Below are positions 6,473-13,367 of a stretch of 14,374 bases of DNA, in pieces. Position numbers and translations under genes: made by a program. Origin of the DNA: Clostridiaceae bacterium (lineage in GTDB: Bacteria > Bacillota > Clostridia > Oscillospirales > QAMX01); the NCBI GenBank assembly GCA_016297585.1, contig JAEDGJ010000053.1, positions 1 to 14,374 of the forward strand, read 5' to 3'. Positions within the stretch are counted from its first letter, which is position 1, and every line of letters starts with the position of its first letter. Below the pieces are notes generated by a model. It was not told the DNA's origin. It was given only the letters and a program-made list of their open reading frames with translations, and searched no databases.

Positions 6473-6501
6473 AGTATACCGTACCGGTTTTCAAAATGCA
6501 A
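6473..6501 (-). promoter_or_regulatory. Sigma-A-type promoter for the beta-propeller gene
   Basis: On the minus strand TTGCAT (6501-6496), exactly 17 bases, then TATACT (6478-6473). The start would be near 6466, about 30 bases before the start codon. It is back to back with the aromatic operon promoter about 66 bases away. Confidence 0.65.
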
Positions 6502-6566
6502 GTGTTTTTGTTGAAGAAAGCAGAAGAAAGCGCGGAAAAGGCCGCATGATTTTATGGAATATTTTC

Positions 6567-6595
6567 TTGACAGCCGAAAAGTGCCGTGCTACAAT
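6567..6595 (+). promoter_or_regulatory. Consensus promoter of the aromatic amino acid operon
   Basis: A perfect -35 TTGACA (6567-6572), a 17-base spacer and TACAAT (6590-6595). A transcript start near 6602 leaves about 30 bases before the leader peptide. This is one of the strongest promoters in the window, consistent with control by later attenuation rather than by weak initiation. Confidence 0.85.
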
Positions 6596-6631
6596 AAAAG
6601 CAATCAAAATGAAGGGAAAAATGAGGATCGT

Positions 6632-6700
6632 ATGAATCGGAACATCTTTGCGGTTTCTTATTTTTACTTTTACTTTATCGGTTCACAATCGAAAAAGTAA
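6632..6700 (+). CDS. Aromatic operon leader peptide (Phe/Tyr-rich)
   Basis: A 22-residue ORF whose core reads FAVSYFYFYF: three Tyr and four Phe, with six of them in an uninterrupted alternating block (6659-6676). There is no Trp. All four Phe codons are TTT, while neighbouring genes mostly use TTC. GAGGA at 6623-6627 gives a ribosome binding site, somewhat close to the ATG. The stop codon is followed within five bases by the pairing region that switches the terminator. This is the arrangement of pheA/trp-type leader peptides: a sensor of tRNA charging, not a functional protein. It starts within an ATGA overlap with an eight-codon frame from 6609, which lacks a ribosome site. Confidence 0.85.
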   Translation: MNRNIFAVSYFYFYFIGSQSKK

Positions 6701-6765
6701 GAGTGATTTGTGCTGCAAAGAAGATTCCGAAAAGCAAATACGAGCGCTTTCAGGAATAAAACCGG

Positions 6766-6801
6766 GTTCCCGCAGTGAACAATCACTGCGGGAACTTTTT
6801 T
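6766..6801 (+). terminator. Attenuator terminator of the aromatic operon
   Basis: GTTCCCGCAGTGA (6766-6778) pairs perfectly with TCACTGCGGGAAC (6783-6795) around an ACAA loop, then six T (6796-6801). A 13-bp perfect stem plus U run is a very strong intrinsic terminator, placed 114 bases before the first structural gene. Confidence 0.93.
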
Positions 6802-6823
6802 ATACGCTCCTTTCTTCTTTTCA

Positions 6824-6894
6824 CCGCGGTTTTTTAAGCCGCGGACAGCCATGCCGGAAGGCGAAAAAATATGTCGGGCGGCTGCCGTCCGCCC
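6824..6894 (+). other. Two GC-rich hairpins between attenuator and aroF ribosome site
   Basis: CCGCGG (6824-6829) can pair with the second CCGCGG (6839-6844) around a T-rich loop. GGGCGG (6876-6881) pairs with CCGCCC (6889-6894), ending nine bases before the aroF GGAGG. An alternative fold joins CGGAC (6842-6846) to GTCCG (6887-6891). There is no clean U run, so these are not convincing terminators; they could affect RNA stability or aroF translation. Confidence 0.35.
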
Positions 6895-6915
6895 CTTTCT
6901 TTGGAGGAAACCGAA

Positions 6916-7923
6916 ATGATTGCCGTCTTAAAGCCCAACACTTCCGAACAGCAGGTACAGAACCTCATCTCCTGGCTCGAGAGCATGAACCTCGGCGTCC
7001 ATGTCTCCCGCGGCGATTTCCAGACCGTGCTCGGTCTCATCGGCGACACCTCGAAGGTCGACATCGACCTTCTGGAGGGTCTTGACGTCATCGAAAGCGT
7101 CACCCGCATTTCCGAGCCGTACAAGAAGGCCAACCGCAAGTTCCATCCCGAGGACACCGTCGTCGACGTCGCGGGCGTCAAGATCGGCGGCGGGCATTTC
7201 GGCATGATCGCGGGTCCCTGCTCCATCGAAACCGAAGAGCAGATCATCGAGGTCGCGAGCCGCGTCAAGGCTGCCGGCGCGAACATCCTGCGCGGCGGCG
7301 CCTTCAAACCCCGCACCTCGCCGTACGCGTTCCAGGGCTTAAAGGCCGACGGCATCGAGCTGCTGCGGGAGGCCAAATATGTGACCGGTCTGCCCATCGT
7401 CAGCGAGATCATGAACGCAAACCACCTGCCGCTTTTCGAGGACGTCGACCTCATCCAGGTCGGCGCGCGCAATATGCAGAACTTCGAGCTTCTCAAGGAG
7501 CTCGGTCACATCAATAAGCCCGTCCTCTTGAAGCGCGGCCTTGCGAACACCCTCAAGGAGCTGCTGATGAGCGCCGAATACATCATGGCCGGCGGCAACG
7601 AAAACGTCATCCTCTGCGAGCGCGGCATCCGCACCTTCGAGCCCTACACCCGCAACACGCTCGACCTCTCCGCCATCCCCGCGCTCCGCGAAATGTCCCA
7701 TCTGCCCATCGTCGTCGATCCGTCCCACGCCTGCGGCATCTCCCGCATGGTCAAGCCGATGGCGCTCGCCGCCGCGGCCTGCGGCGCGGACGGTCTGATG
7801 ATCGAGGTGCACAACGATCCGAAAAAGGCGCTCTGCGACGGCGCGCAGTCTCTGACGCCCGACCAGTTCGACGACGTCGCGGCCTGCGTGCGGCGTGTGC
7901 GGGAGGCGGTGAAGGACGCATGA
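6916..7923 (+). CDS. aroF: 3-deoxy-7-phosphoheptulonate (DAHP) synthase, type I-beta with regulatory domain
   Basis: Catalyses condensation of PEP and erythrose-4-phosphate to DAHP, the committed step into the shikimate pathway. It has 335 residues. An N-terminal ferredoxin-like/ACT-like domain (about 1-68, MIAVLKPNTSEQQVQ...) is followed by a TIM barrel. Barrel hallmarks are AGPCSIE (99-105) with metal-ligand Cys102, GGAFKPRTSPY with K131-P-R-T-S135 for phosphate and PEP, and VDPSHA with His271. The ATG at 6916 is chosen over the upstream ATG at 6871 because GGAGG (6903-6907) lies eight bases before it and the upstream codons fall in a hairpin. In Thermotoga-type enzymes the N-terminal domain mediates feedback inhibition by Phe/Tyr, which would match the Phe/Tyr attenuator, giving two layers of control. 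First structural gene of the operon; its TGA overlaps the tyrA ATG. Confidence 0.95.
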   Translation: MIAVLKPNTSEQQVQNLISWLESMNLGVHVSRGDFQTVLGLIGDTSKVDIDLLEGLDVIESVTRISEPYKKANRKFHPEDTVVDVAGVKIGGGHFGMIAGPCSIETEEQIIEVASRVKAAGANILRGGAFKPRTSPYAFQGLKADGIELLREAKYVTGLPIVSEIMNANHLPLFEDVDLIQVGARNMQNFELLKELGHINKPVLLKRGLANTLKELLMSAEYIMAGGNENVILCERGIRTFEPYTRNTLDLSAIPALREMSHLPIVVDPSHACGISRMVKPMALAAAACGADGLMIEVHNDPKKALCDGAQSLTPDQFDDVAACVRRVREAVKDA

Positions 7924-8753
7924 ACATCGGCATCGCGGGGCTTGGCCTCATCGGCGGTTCCCTTGCCAAATCCGCCCACAAAAACACGGCGCACCGCATT
8001 TTCGGCTTTGACCGTGCCAAAACCGTCCTCGACTATGCGCTTTTGAGCGGCTTTGTCGACGAAACGCTCGACGACCGCACGATCCCCTCCTGCGATTGCA
8101 TCTTCCTTGCGCTCTATCCCGGCGACGTCGTGCGCTATGTGCAGGAGCACGCCGCGCAGTTCGCTCCCGACGCGCTCGTCATCGACTGCGCCGGCGTCAA
8201 GCGCAGCGTCTGCGAGCCCTGCTTTGCCATAGCGGCCGAGCACGGTTTCCACTTCATCGGCGGCCACCCGATGGCGGGCTCCCAGTATTCCGGCATCAAG
8301 CACGCGCGCGACACCCTCTACTCCAACGCCACCTTCGTCTTCACGCCCCGTCCCGGCGAGGACGTCGCCGTGCTCTCCCGCGCGGACAACCTCGTCCGCG
8401 AGATCGGCTTTGCGCGGATCAGCGTCATGACGCCCGAGAAGCACGACCGGCTGATCGCCTTCACGTCCCAGCTCGCGCACATCGTCTCCAACGCCTACGT
8501 CAAAAGCCCCTCCGCCAACGAGCACCGCGGCATCTCCGCCGGCAGCTATAAGGACTTAACGCGCGTCGCCTACCTCAACGAGGAGATGTGGACGGAGCTG
8601 TTCCTCGACAACCGCGACAACCTGCTCTTCGAGCTCGACACCATCATCGCGTCGCTGCAGCAGTACGCCGACGCCATGCGCGCAAACGACCCCGCCGCCT
8701 TAAAGGAGCTGCTGCGGGAGGGCCGCGAAGCCAAGGAGAGGATCGACTTATGA
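7920..8753 (+). CDS. tyrA: Prephenate dehydrogenase
   Basis: Oxidatively decarboxylates prephenate to 4-hydroxyphenylpyruvate, the Tyr branch. It has 277 residues. The Rossmann fold starts at once with GLGLIGGS (7-14), suited to NAD(P); an acidic FGFDR follows the second strand. The middle holds GGHPMAGSQYSGIKHA, the conserved His-containing prephenate dehydrogenase motif. The helical C-terminal half contains SQLAHIVSNAYV and the SAGSYKDLTRVA element. It ends without the ACT domain found in Bacillus TyrA, so end-product inhibition may be weak and Tyr control may rest on aroF and the attenuator. The ATG overlaps the aroF stop as ATGA, so translation is probably coupled. It could in principle use arogenate; the sequence alone does not decide. 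Confidence 0.93.
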   Translation: MNIGIAGLGLIGGSLAKSAHKNTAHRIFGFDRAKTVLDYALLSGFVDETLDDRTIPSCDCIFLALYPGDVVRYVQEHAAQFAPDALVIDCAGVKRSVCEPCFAIAAEHGFHFIGGHPMAGSQYSGIKHARDTLYSNATFVFTPRPGEDVAVLSRADNLVREIGFARISVMTPEKHDRLIAFTSQLAHIVSNAYVKSPSANEHRGISAGSYKDLTRVAYLNEEMWTELFLDNRDNLLFELDTIIASLQQYADAMRANDPAALKELLREGREAKERIDL

Positions 8754-9817
8754 CGACTATCGACGTACACGCCTCCGGCAGCTATACCGTCACCGTCGGC
8801 TCGGGGCTTCTGCCCCGCTGCGGCGAATATGCCGCCTCCCTCGCGCGCGGACGGCGCGTGATGCTCGTCTCCGACGCCAATGTCTTCCCGCTGCACGGCG
8901 AAACCGTCTGTAAAAGCCTGACAGAAGCCGGGTTCACGGTGGAAACCTTCGTCATGCCCGCCGGAGAGAGCTCCAAATCGACGGATCACCTCGTCGCGCT
9001 CGCCGGACGCTGCGCCGACGCGGAGCTGACCCGTTCCGACCTGCTCGTCGCCCTCGGCGGCGGCGTTGTCGGCGATCTGACCGGGCTTGCCGCGGCGCTC
9101 TACCTGCGCGGACTGCCGTTTCTGCAGCTTCCGACCACGCTGCTCGCCGACGTCGACTCCTCCGTCGGCGGCAAGACGGCGGTCAACCTGCCGCAGGGCA
9201 AGAACCTGTTCGGCGCGTTCCATCAGCCCGCCGCCGTCCTCTGCGACACGGACGCGCTCTCGACCCTCCCCGCGCGCGACTTCGCCGACGGCTGCGCGGA
9301 GGTCATCAAATACGCCGTCCTCTGCGGCGGCAGGCTCGCGGAGTTGGTGGACGCCGGCATCCGGGAGCATCTCGAGGAGATCATCACGCTCTGCGTGTCC
9401 TATAAGCGCGACATCGTCGAACGCGACGAGTTCGACCGCGGAGAGCGCCAGCTTCTCAATCTCGGCCACACCCTCGGTCACGCGATCGAGCAGGCCAGCG
9501 GCTTCTCGCTTTCCCACGGCCAGGGCGTCGCGGCGGGGCTCTGCATGATGACCCGCGCCGCCGTCCGCCTCGGCGAATGCGATGCGGAGACCGCCGCCCA
9601 TGCCGCGGCACTCTGCCGCCGCGAATCCCTGCCCACGGACAGCGATTATCCCGACGACGTGCTCTTCCACGCCGCGCTGCACGACAAAAAACGCGGCGCC
9701 GACCGGATCTCGCTCATCGTTCCCCACGCTTTCGGGGACTGCCGCATCGAGCGCGCCGGACTTGACACGCTGCGCCGCGTCATCGGCCTGTCCCATGAGG
9801 AAGGAGCCGCCCGATGA
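8750..9817 (+). CDS. aroB: 3-dehydroquinate synthase
   Basis: Cyclises DAHP to 3-dehydroquinate with NAD and a divalent metal. It has 355 residues from the ATG at 8750, which overlaps the tyrA stop (ATGA) and has AAGGAG at 8733-8738. The open frame extends upstream to 8588, but that part lies within tyrA and is rejected. Motifs are PAGESSK for the nucleotide site, ALGGGVVGDLTG (glycine-rich NAD loop), PTTLLADVDSSVGGKTAVN, KNLFGAFHQP, the metal-ligand Glu in GCAEVIKY, and NLGHTLGHAIE with metal-binding His, followed by SHGQGVAAG with the second metal His. Length and motif order are those of a typical bacterial AroB. It is coupled on both sides to tyrA and aroA. Confidence 0.96.
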   Translation: MTTIDVHASGSYTVTVGSGLLPRCGEYAASLARGRRVMLVSDANVFPLHGETVCKSLTEAGFTVETFVMPAGESSKSTDHLVALAGRCADAELTRSDLLVALGGGVVGDLTGLAAALYLRGLPFLQLPTTLLADVDSSVGGKTAVNLPQGKNLFGAFHQPAAVLCDTDALSTLPARDFADGCAEVIKYAVLCGGRLAELVDAGIREHLEEIITLCVSYKRDIVERDEFDRGERQLLNLGHTLGHAIEQASGFSLSHGQGVAAGLCMMTRAAVRLGECDAETAAHAAALCRRESLPTDSDYPDDVLFHAALHDKKRGADRISLIVPHAFGDCRIERAGLDTLRRVIGLSHEEGAAR

Positions 9818-11064
9818 CCGTCACCATTCCCCCCGTCTCCCCGAGCGGCACCCTTTCCGCCATCCCGTCCAAGTCGATGGCGCACCGTCTGCTGCTGTGC
9901 GCCGCGCTGTCGGACGCGCCCGCGCGCGTCGTATGCCCCGCCTCCTCCGCCGACATCGAAGCGACGGTCCGCTGCATCCGCGCGCTCGGCGGCACGGTCG
10001 AACGCGACGGGGACGCGCTGTGCGTGACGCCCGTCCGGGACATCCCCCGCTCCCGTGTCACGCTCGACTGCGGCGAAAGCGGCTCGACGCTGCGCTTCCT
10101 GCTGCCCATCGCGGCGGGACTCGGCGTACCGGCCTCGTTTACCGGCGCGGGACGGCTCTCGAAGCGTCCGCTCGAGCCGCTGTACGGCCTGCTTGCCTCT
10201 CACGGCTGCACGCTGTCCCCCGAAGGGACGTTTCCGCTGACGCTCGACGGCCGCGCGTCCGGCGGCGCGTACGAGATCTCCGGCGAGGTCAGCTCCCAGT
10301 TCGTCACCGGGCTTCTGATGATGCTGCCGCTCTCGGGCGGCGGGCAGGTGACGGTCACGGGGCAGTTTGAGTCCCGCTCCTACGTCGATATGACCGTCCT
10401 CGCGCTGCGGCAGGCGGGCGTCACCGTCCGGGAGGAGGGCCGCACCTATACGGTTTCCGGCTCGTACCGGCTGCCCGGCTGCGCGGTCGAGGGAGACTGG
10501 TCCAACGCCGCCTTCTGGCTGACCGCCGGAGCGCTCGGCGGCTGCGTCACCGTCGACGGGCTCGATCCCGCAAGCGCGCAGGGCGACCGGGCGGTGCTCG
10601 GGCTCCTGTCCCGCTTCGGTGCCGGCATCTCCGTCTCCGGCAGCCGCGTCACCGTTCGGAAGGGCGCGCTGCACGGCATCGACATCGATGCCGCAAACAT
10701 TCCCGACCTCGTTCCCGTCCTCGCCGTCGCCGCCTCCGCCGCGGAAGGCGAAACGCGCATCTTCCACGCGGAACGGCTCCGATTCAAGGAGAGCGACCGG
10801 CTCGAGACCACCGCCGCGATGCTCCGCGCGCTCGGCGGACGCTGCGAGATCACCTCCGACGGCCTGCGTATCGAAGGGACGCCCGCCCTGCGCGGCGGCA
10901 CCGTCGACGGCGCAAACGACCACCGCATCGTCATGGCGGCAGCCGTCGCCGCCGTCCGCTGCACCTCTCCCGTCACCATTCTCGGCGCGGAGGCGAAGGA
11001 TAAGTCCTATCCCGCGTTTTTCGCCGATTTTCAGCGTCTCGGCGCTGCCGTAAAGGAGGAATAA
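9814..11064 (+). CDS. aroA: 5-enolpyruvylshikimate-3-phosphate (EPSP) synthase
   Basis: Transfers the enolpyruvyl group of PEP to shikimate-3-phosphate. It has 416 residues in two similar domains. Substrate-binding SKSMAHR (19-25) carries K20, S21 and R25. DCGESGSTLRFLLP (about 85-98) is the PEP/phosphate loop. Further motifs are GRLSKRPLEPL, SSQFVTGLLM, DWSNAAFWL, KESDRLE (325-331) and ANDHRIVMA. The PEP loop has GESGST where E. coli-type enzymes have GNAGTA; this could bear on glyphosate response but is not evidence of tolerance. The ATG overlaps the aroB stop (ATGA). AAAGGAGGA at its 3' end serves as the aroC ribosome site. Confidence 0.96.
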   Translation: MTVTIPPVSPSGTLSAIPSKSMAHRLLLCAALSDAPARVVCPASSADIEATVRCIRALGGTVERDGDALCVTPVRDIPRSRVTLDCGESGSTLRFLLPIAAGLGVPASFTGAGRLSKRPLEPLYGLLASHGCTLSPEGTFPLTLDGRASGGAYEISGEVSSQFVTGLLMMLPLSGGGQVTVTGQFESRSYVDMTVLALRQAGVTVREEGRTYTVSGSYRLPGCAVEGDWSNAAFWLTAGALGGCVTVDGLDPASAQGDRAVLGLLSRFGAGISVSGSRVTVRKGALHGIDIDAANIPDLVPVLAVAASAAEGETRIFHAERLRFKESDRLETTAAMLRALGGRCEITSDGLRIEGTPALRGGTVDGANDHRIVMAAAVAAVRCTSPVTILGAEAKDKSYPAFFADFQRLGAAVKEE

Positions 11065-11069
11065 GCCCT

Positions 11070-12188
11070 ATGCCTGCAAGCTTTGGAAACCGTATCCGCG
11101 TCACCCTGTTCGGACAGTCCCATTCGGCCGCCATGGGCGCGGTCATCGACGGACTCCCCGCGGGCTTCCCCATCGATACGCAGGGACTCGCCGCTTTCAT
11201 GGCGCGCCGTGCGCCGGGAGGCACCTATTCGACCAAGCGGCGCGAGGCAGACGCCGTCGAGTTCCTCTCCGGACTCGTTGAAAGCGCCTCCGCGCCCGGC
11301 GGCACGGACGGAACGGGCCTTGTGACCTGCGGCGCGCCCGTTGCGTTCCTGATCCGCAACACCGACGCGCGCTCCCAGGACTACGCCAAGCTCAAGGACA
11401 TCCCCCGCCCGTCCCACGCCGACTTTGCGGCGTACCTGAAATACCACGGCTATAACGACATCCGCGGCGGCGGACAGTTCTCCGGACGCCTGACCGCCCC
11501 GCTGTGCGCCGCGGGCTACCTCTGCAAATGCCTGCTTAAGCAGAAAGGCGTCACGATCGTCTCCCATATCGCCTCCGTCGGCGGCGTCTGCGATACGCCG
11601 CTCGACCCGATGGCGCTCGACCCCTCCTATGCCGCGCGCCTTGCCGACCCCTTCCCGGTGCTCGACGAGGACGCCCGCGCGAAGATGCAGGAGACCATCC
11701 TCGCCGCCGCCCGCTCGGGAGACTCCGTCGGCGGCACGATCGAGGTCGGTGTCTACGGCTTCCCCGCGGGACACGGCGGCCCCTTCTTCGGCGGCATCGA
11801 GGGCACGATCTCGCAGGCGCTGTTCGCGATCCCGGCGGTCAAGGGCGTCGAATTCGGCGCGGGCTTCGGCTTTGCGGGCATGCACGGCTCGGAGGCAAAC
11901 GACCCCTATACGATCGACGCCTCGGGCGAGCCGCGTCCGGCGTCGAACCGCTGCGGCGGCATCCTCGGCGGCATCTCCTCCGGGCTTCCCATCCTGTTCC
12001 GCGCGGCGTTCAAGCCCACGCCCTCCATTATCAAAGAGCAGCAGAGCGTCAGCCTGTCCCGCCGCACCCCCGAGCCCCTCGTCGTCGGCGGACGGCACGA
12101 CCCCTGCATCGTTCCCCGCGCGGCGGTCGTCTGCGAAGCGGCGGCGGCGCTGGCGCTGATGAATACGGAAGACGAAACGATTGAGTAA
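11070..12188 (+). CDS. aroC: Chorismate synthase
   Basis: Eliminates phosphate from EPSP to give chorismate, needing reduced FMN. It has 372 residues. The family signature VTLFGQSHS, with the catalytic His, lies near the N-terminus. RRAPGGTYSTKRREADAV is the usual substrate/FMN basic segment. GGGQFSGRLTAP and the late RPASNRCGGILGGISSG-type motif with PTPSI complete the set. It starts five bases after the aroA stop with AAAGGAGGA ten bases upstream. No flavin reductase domain is fused, so it should be monofunctional and rely on external FMNH2. Its stop codon TAA is part of the pheA ribosome site TAAGGAG. Confidence 0.96.
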   Translation: MPASFGNRIRVTLFGQSHSAAMGAVIDGLPAGFPIDTQGLAAFMARRAPGGTYSTKRREADAVEFLSGLVESASAPGGTDGTGLVTCGAPVAFLIRNTDARSQDYAKLKDIPRPSHADFAAYLKYHGYNDIRGGGQFSGRLTAPLCAAGYLCKCLLKQKGVTIVSHIASVGGVCDTPLDPMALDPSYAARLADPFPVLDEDARAKMQETILAAARSGDSVGGTIEVGVYGFPAGHGGPFFGGIEGTISQALFAIPAVKGVEFGAGFGFAGMHGSEANDPYTIDASGEPRPASNRCGGILGGISSGLPILFRAAFKPTPSIIKEQQSVSLSRRTPEPLVVGGRHDPCIVPRAAVVCEAAAALALMNTEDETIE

Positions 12189-12201
12189 GGAGTTTTTTTC
12201 G

Positions 12202-13344
12202 ATGGATATTCAGGAATGCAGAGCGAAAATCGACGAAATCGACCGCGATATTGTCCGGCTGTTCTCCGAACGGATGCACACCGTCTCGGACATCGCCGCG
12301 TATAAGAAGGAAAACCATCTTCCTGTTTACGACGGCGCAAGAGAGCGCGCGCTGCTCGCCCGCGTCTCGGAGCTTGCCGGCGAGGAACTGGAAAGCTACA
12401 CCCGCGTGCTGTTTTCCACGCTGATGAACCTCTCCCGCTCGTACCAGATCAAGACCACCTGCCCCGAATCCGCGCTGTCCCGCCGCGTGGCGGAAGCCGT
12501 CGAAAAGACGCCCCGGCTCTTTCCCGAAAAGGCGACCGTCGCCTGTCAGGGCGTCGAGGGCGCCTACTCCCAGTCCGCCTGCGAAAAGCTCTTCGCCGCG
12601 CCGAACATCCTCTACATGAACACCTTCGACGCCGTTTTCCGCGCCGTGAACGCGGGGCTCTGCCAGTACGGCATCCTGCCGCTGGAAAACAGCACCGCCG
12701 GCTCCGTCAACCAGGTCTACGACCTGATGTCGAAGTACCATTTCACGATCGTCCGCAGCACCCGCTGCCGCATCTCCCACTGTCTGCTCGCGCGTCCGGG
12801 CGTGTCCCTCGAGGACGTCCGCGAGGTCTACTCCCATGAGCAGGCGCTCAACCAGTGCGCGGGCTTCTTCGCCGAGCACAAGAACATCCGCCCCGTCGCC
12901 TGCGCGAATACCGCCATCGCCGCGAAAACCGTCGCGGAATCCGACCGCCGCGACATCGCCGCGCTGTCCTCTGCCTCCTGCGCCGAGCTCTACGGCCTGC
13001 GCACGCTCTCCCGCGACGTGCAGGACAACGGCGGCAATGACACCCGCTTCATCTGCATCTCCAAAAACCTCGAGGTCTACCCCGGCGCGGACAAGACGAG
13101 CGTCAAGCTCATCCTGCCCCACCGTCCCGGTTCGCTGTACCACATCCTCGCCCGCTTCTACGCGCTCGGCATCAACATCTCGAAGCTCGAAAGCCGTCCG
13201 ATTCCCGGCCGCGACTTCGAATTCATGTTCTACTTCGACGCCGACGCGTCGGTCTACTCCCCCGCGCTGACCTCGCTGCTCTGCGAGCTGGAAGCGGAGT
13301 CGGAGGACTTCGAATACCTCGGCAGCTATTCCGAAATCGTTTGA
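12202..13344 (+). CDS. pheA: Bifunctional chorismate mutase / prephenate dehydratase (P-protein)
   Basis: Converts chorismate to prephenate and then to phenylpyruvate, the Phe branch. It has 380 residues in three parts: an AroQ-type helical chorismate mutase (about 1-85, CRAKIDEIDRDIVRLFSER...), a prephenate dehydratase (about 110-285) with GVEGAYSQSA, LPLENSTAGSV and the catalytic T281-R282-F283, and an ACT domain (about 297-375) with HRPGSLY and E330-S-R-P333, which in relatives binds Phe for feedback inhibition. The frame opens at a TTG (12181), but the ATG at 12202 is chosen because TAAGGAG (12186-12192) sits nine bases before it. This places the gene 13 bases after aroC. The mutase feeds both branches, so tyrA depends on it unless another mutase exists. 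Confidence 0.96.
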   Translation: MDIQECRAKIDEIDRDIVRLFSERMHTVSDIAAYKKENHLPVYDGARERALLARVSELAGEELESYTRVLFSTLMNLSRSYQIKTTCPESALSRRVAEAVEKTPRLFPEKATVACQGVEGAYSQSACEKLFAAPNILYMNTFDAVFRAVNAGLCQYGILPLENSTAGSVNQVYDLMSKYHFTIVRSTRCRISHCLLARPGVSLEDVREVYSHEQALNQCAGFFAEHKNIRPVACANTAIAAKTVAESDRRDIAALSSASCAELYGLRTLSRDVQDNGGNDTRFICISKNLEVYPGADKTSVKLILPHRPGSLYHILARFYALGINISKLESRPIPGRDFEFMFYFDADASVYSPALTSLLCELEAESEDFEYLGSYSEIV

Positions 13345-13367
13345 GCAAAAAGGAGGAAGCGGTACCT

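Larger units (their letters stand above)
6602..6801 (+). promoter_or_regulatory. Phe/Tyr leader-peptide transcription attenuator
   Basis: The leader has all parts of a classical ribosome-mediated attenuator; pairings were made by eye. Region 1, CACAATC (6684-6690), at the end of the leader peptide, can pair with region 2, GATTTGTG (6705-6712), with one bulge. Region 2, extended to 6716, can instead pair with region 3 (6772-6784) through GTGCTGC/GCAGT and GATT/AATC segments, about 11 pairs with small bulges. Region 3 is also the left arm of the terminator (6766-6778 with 6783-6795). A separate bulged hairpin (6724-6757, ATTCC with GGAAT at the base) could be a spacer or pause stem. A ribosome stalled at the Tyr/Phe codons (6659-6676) would cover region 1, free region 2 to pair with region 3, and allow read-through into aroF. 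With charged tRNAs the ribosome moves on and the terminator forms. No T-box motif was seen. Confidence 0.85.

Noticed and set aside
6609..6635. An eight-codon ORF overlapping the start of the aromatic leader peptide by ATGA.
   Set aside because: It begins only about seven bases after the predicted transcript start and has no ribosome site.
6871..6915. An N-terminal extension of aroF from an in-frame ATG at 6871.
   Set aside because: No ribosome site before 6871; GGAGG sits exactly before 6916 and the domain start matches type I-beta DAHP synthases from there.
6602..6915. A T-box riboswitch for an aromatic amino acid.
   Set aside because: No T-box consensus bulge sequence or specifier-loop arrangement is seen before the terminator; the Phe/Tyr leader ORF explains the layout better.
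6851..6919. A 22-codon ORF whose TGA overlaps the aroF ATG (ATGA), resembling a second leader peptide coupled to aroF.
   Set aside because: No convincing ribosome binding site, no codon bias towards Phe, Tyr or Trp, and the region is better explained by hairpins. The overlap alone is weak evidence.
8588..8749. An extended aroB reading frame inside tyrA.
   Set aside because: It lies wholly within the tyrA coding sequence; the AroB family start fits the ATG at 8750.
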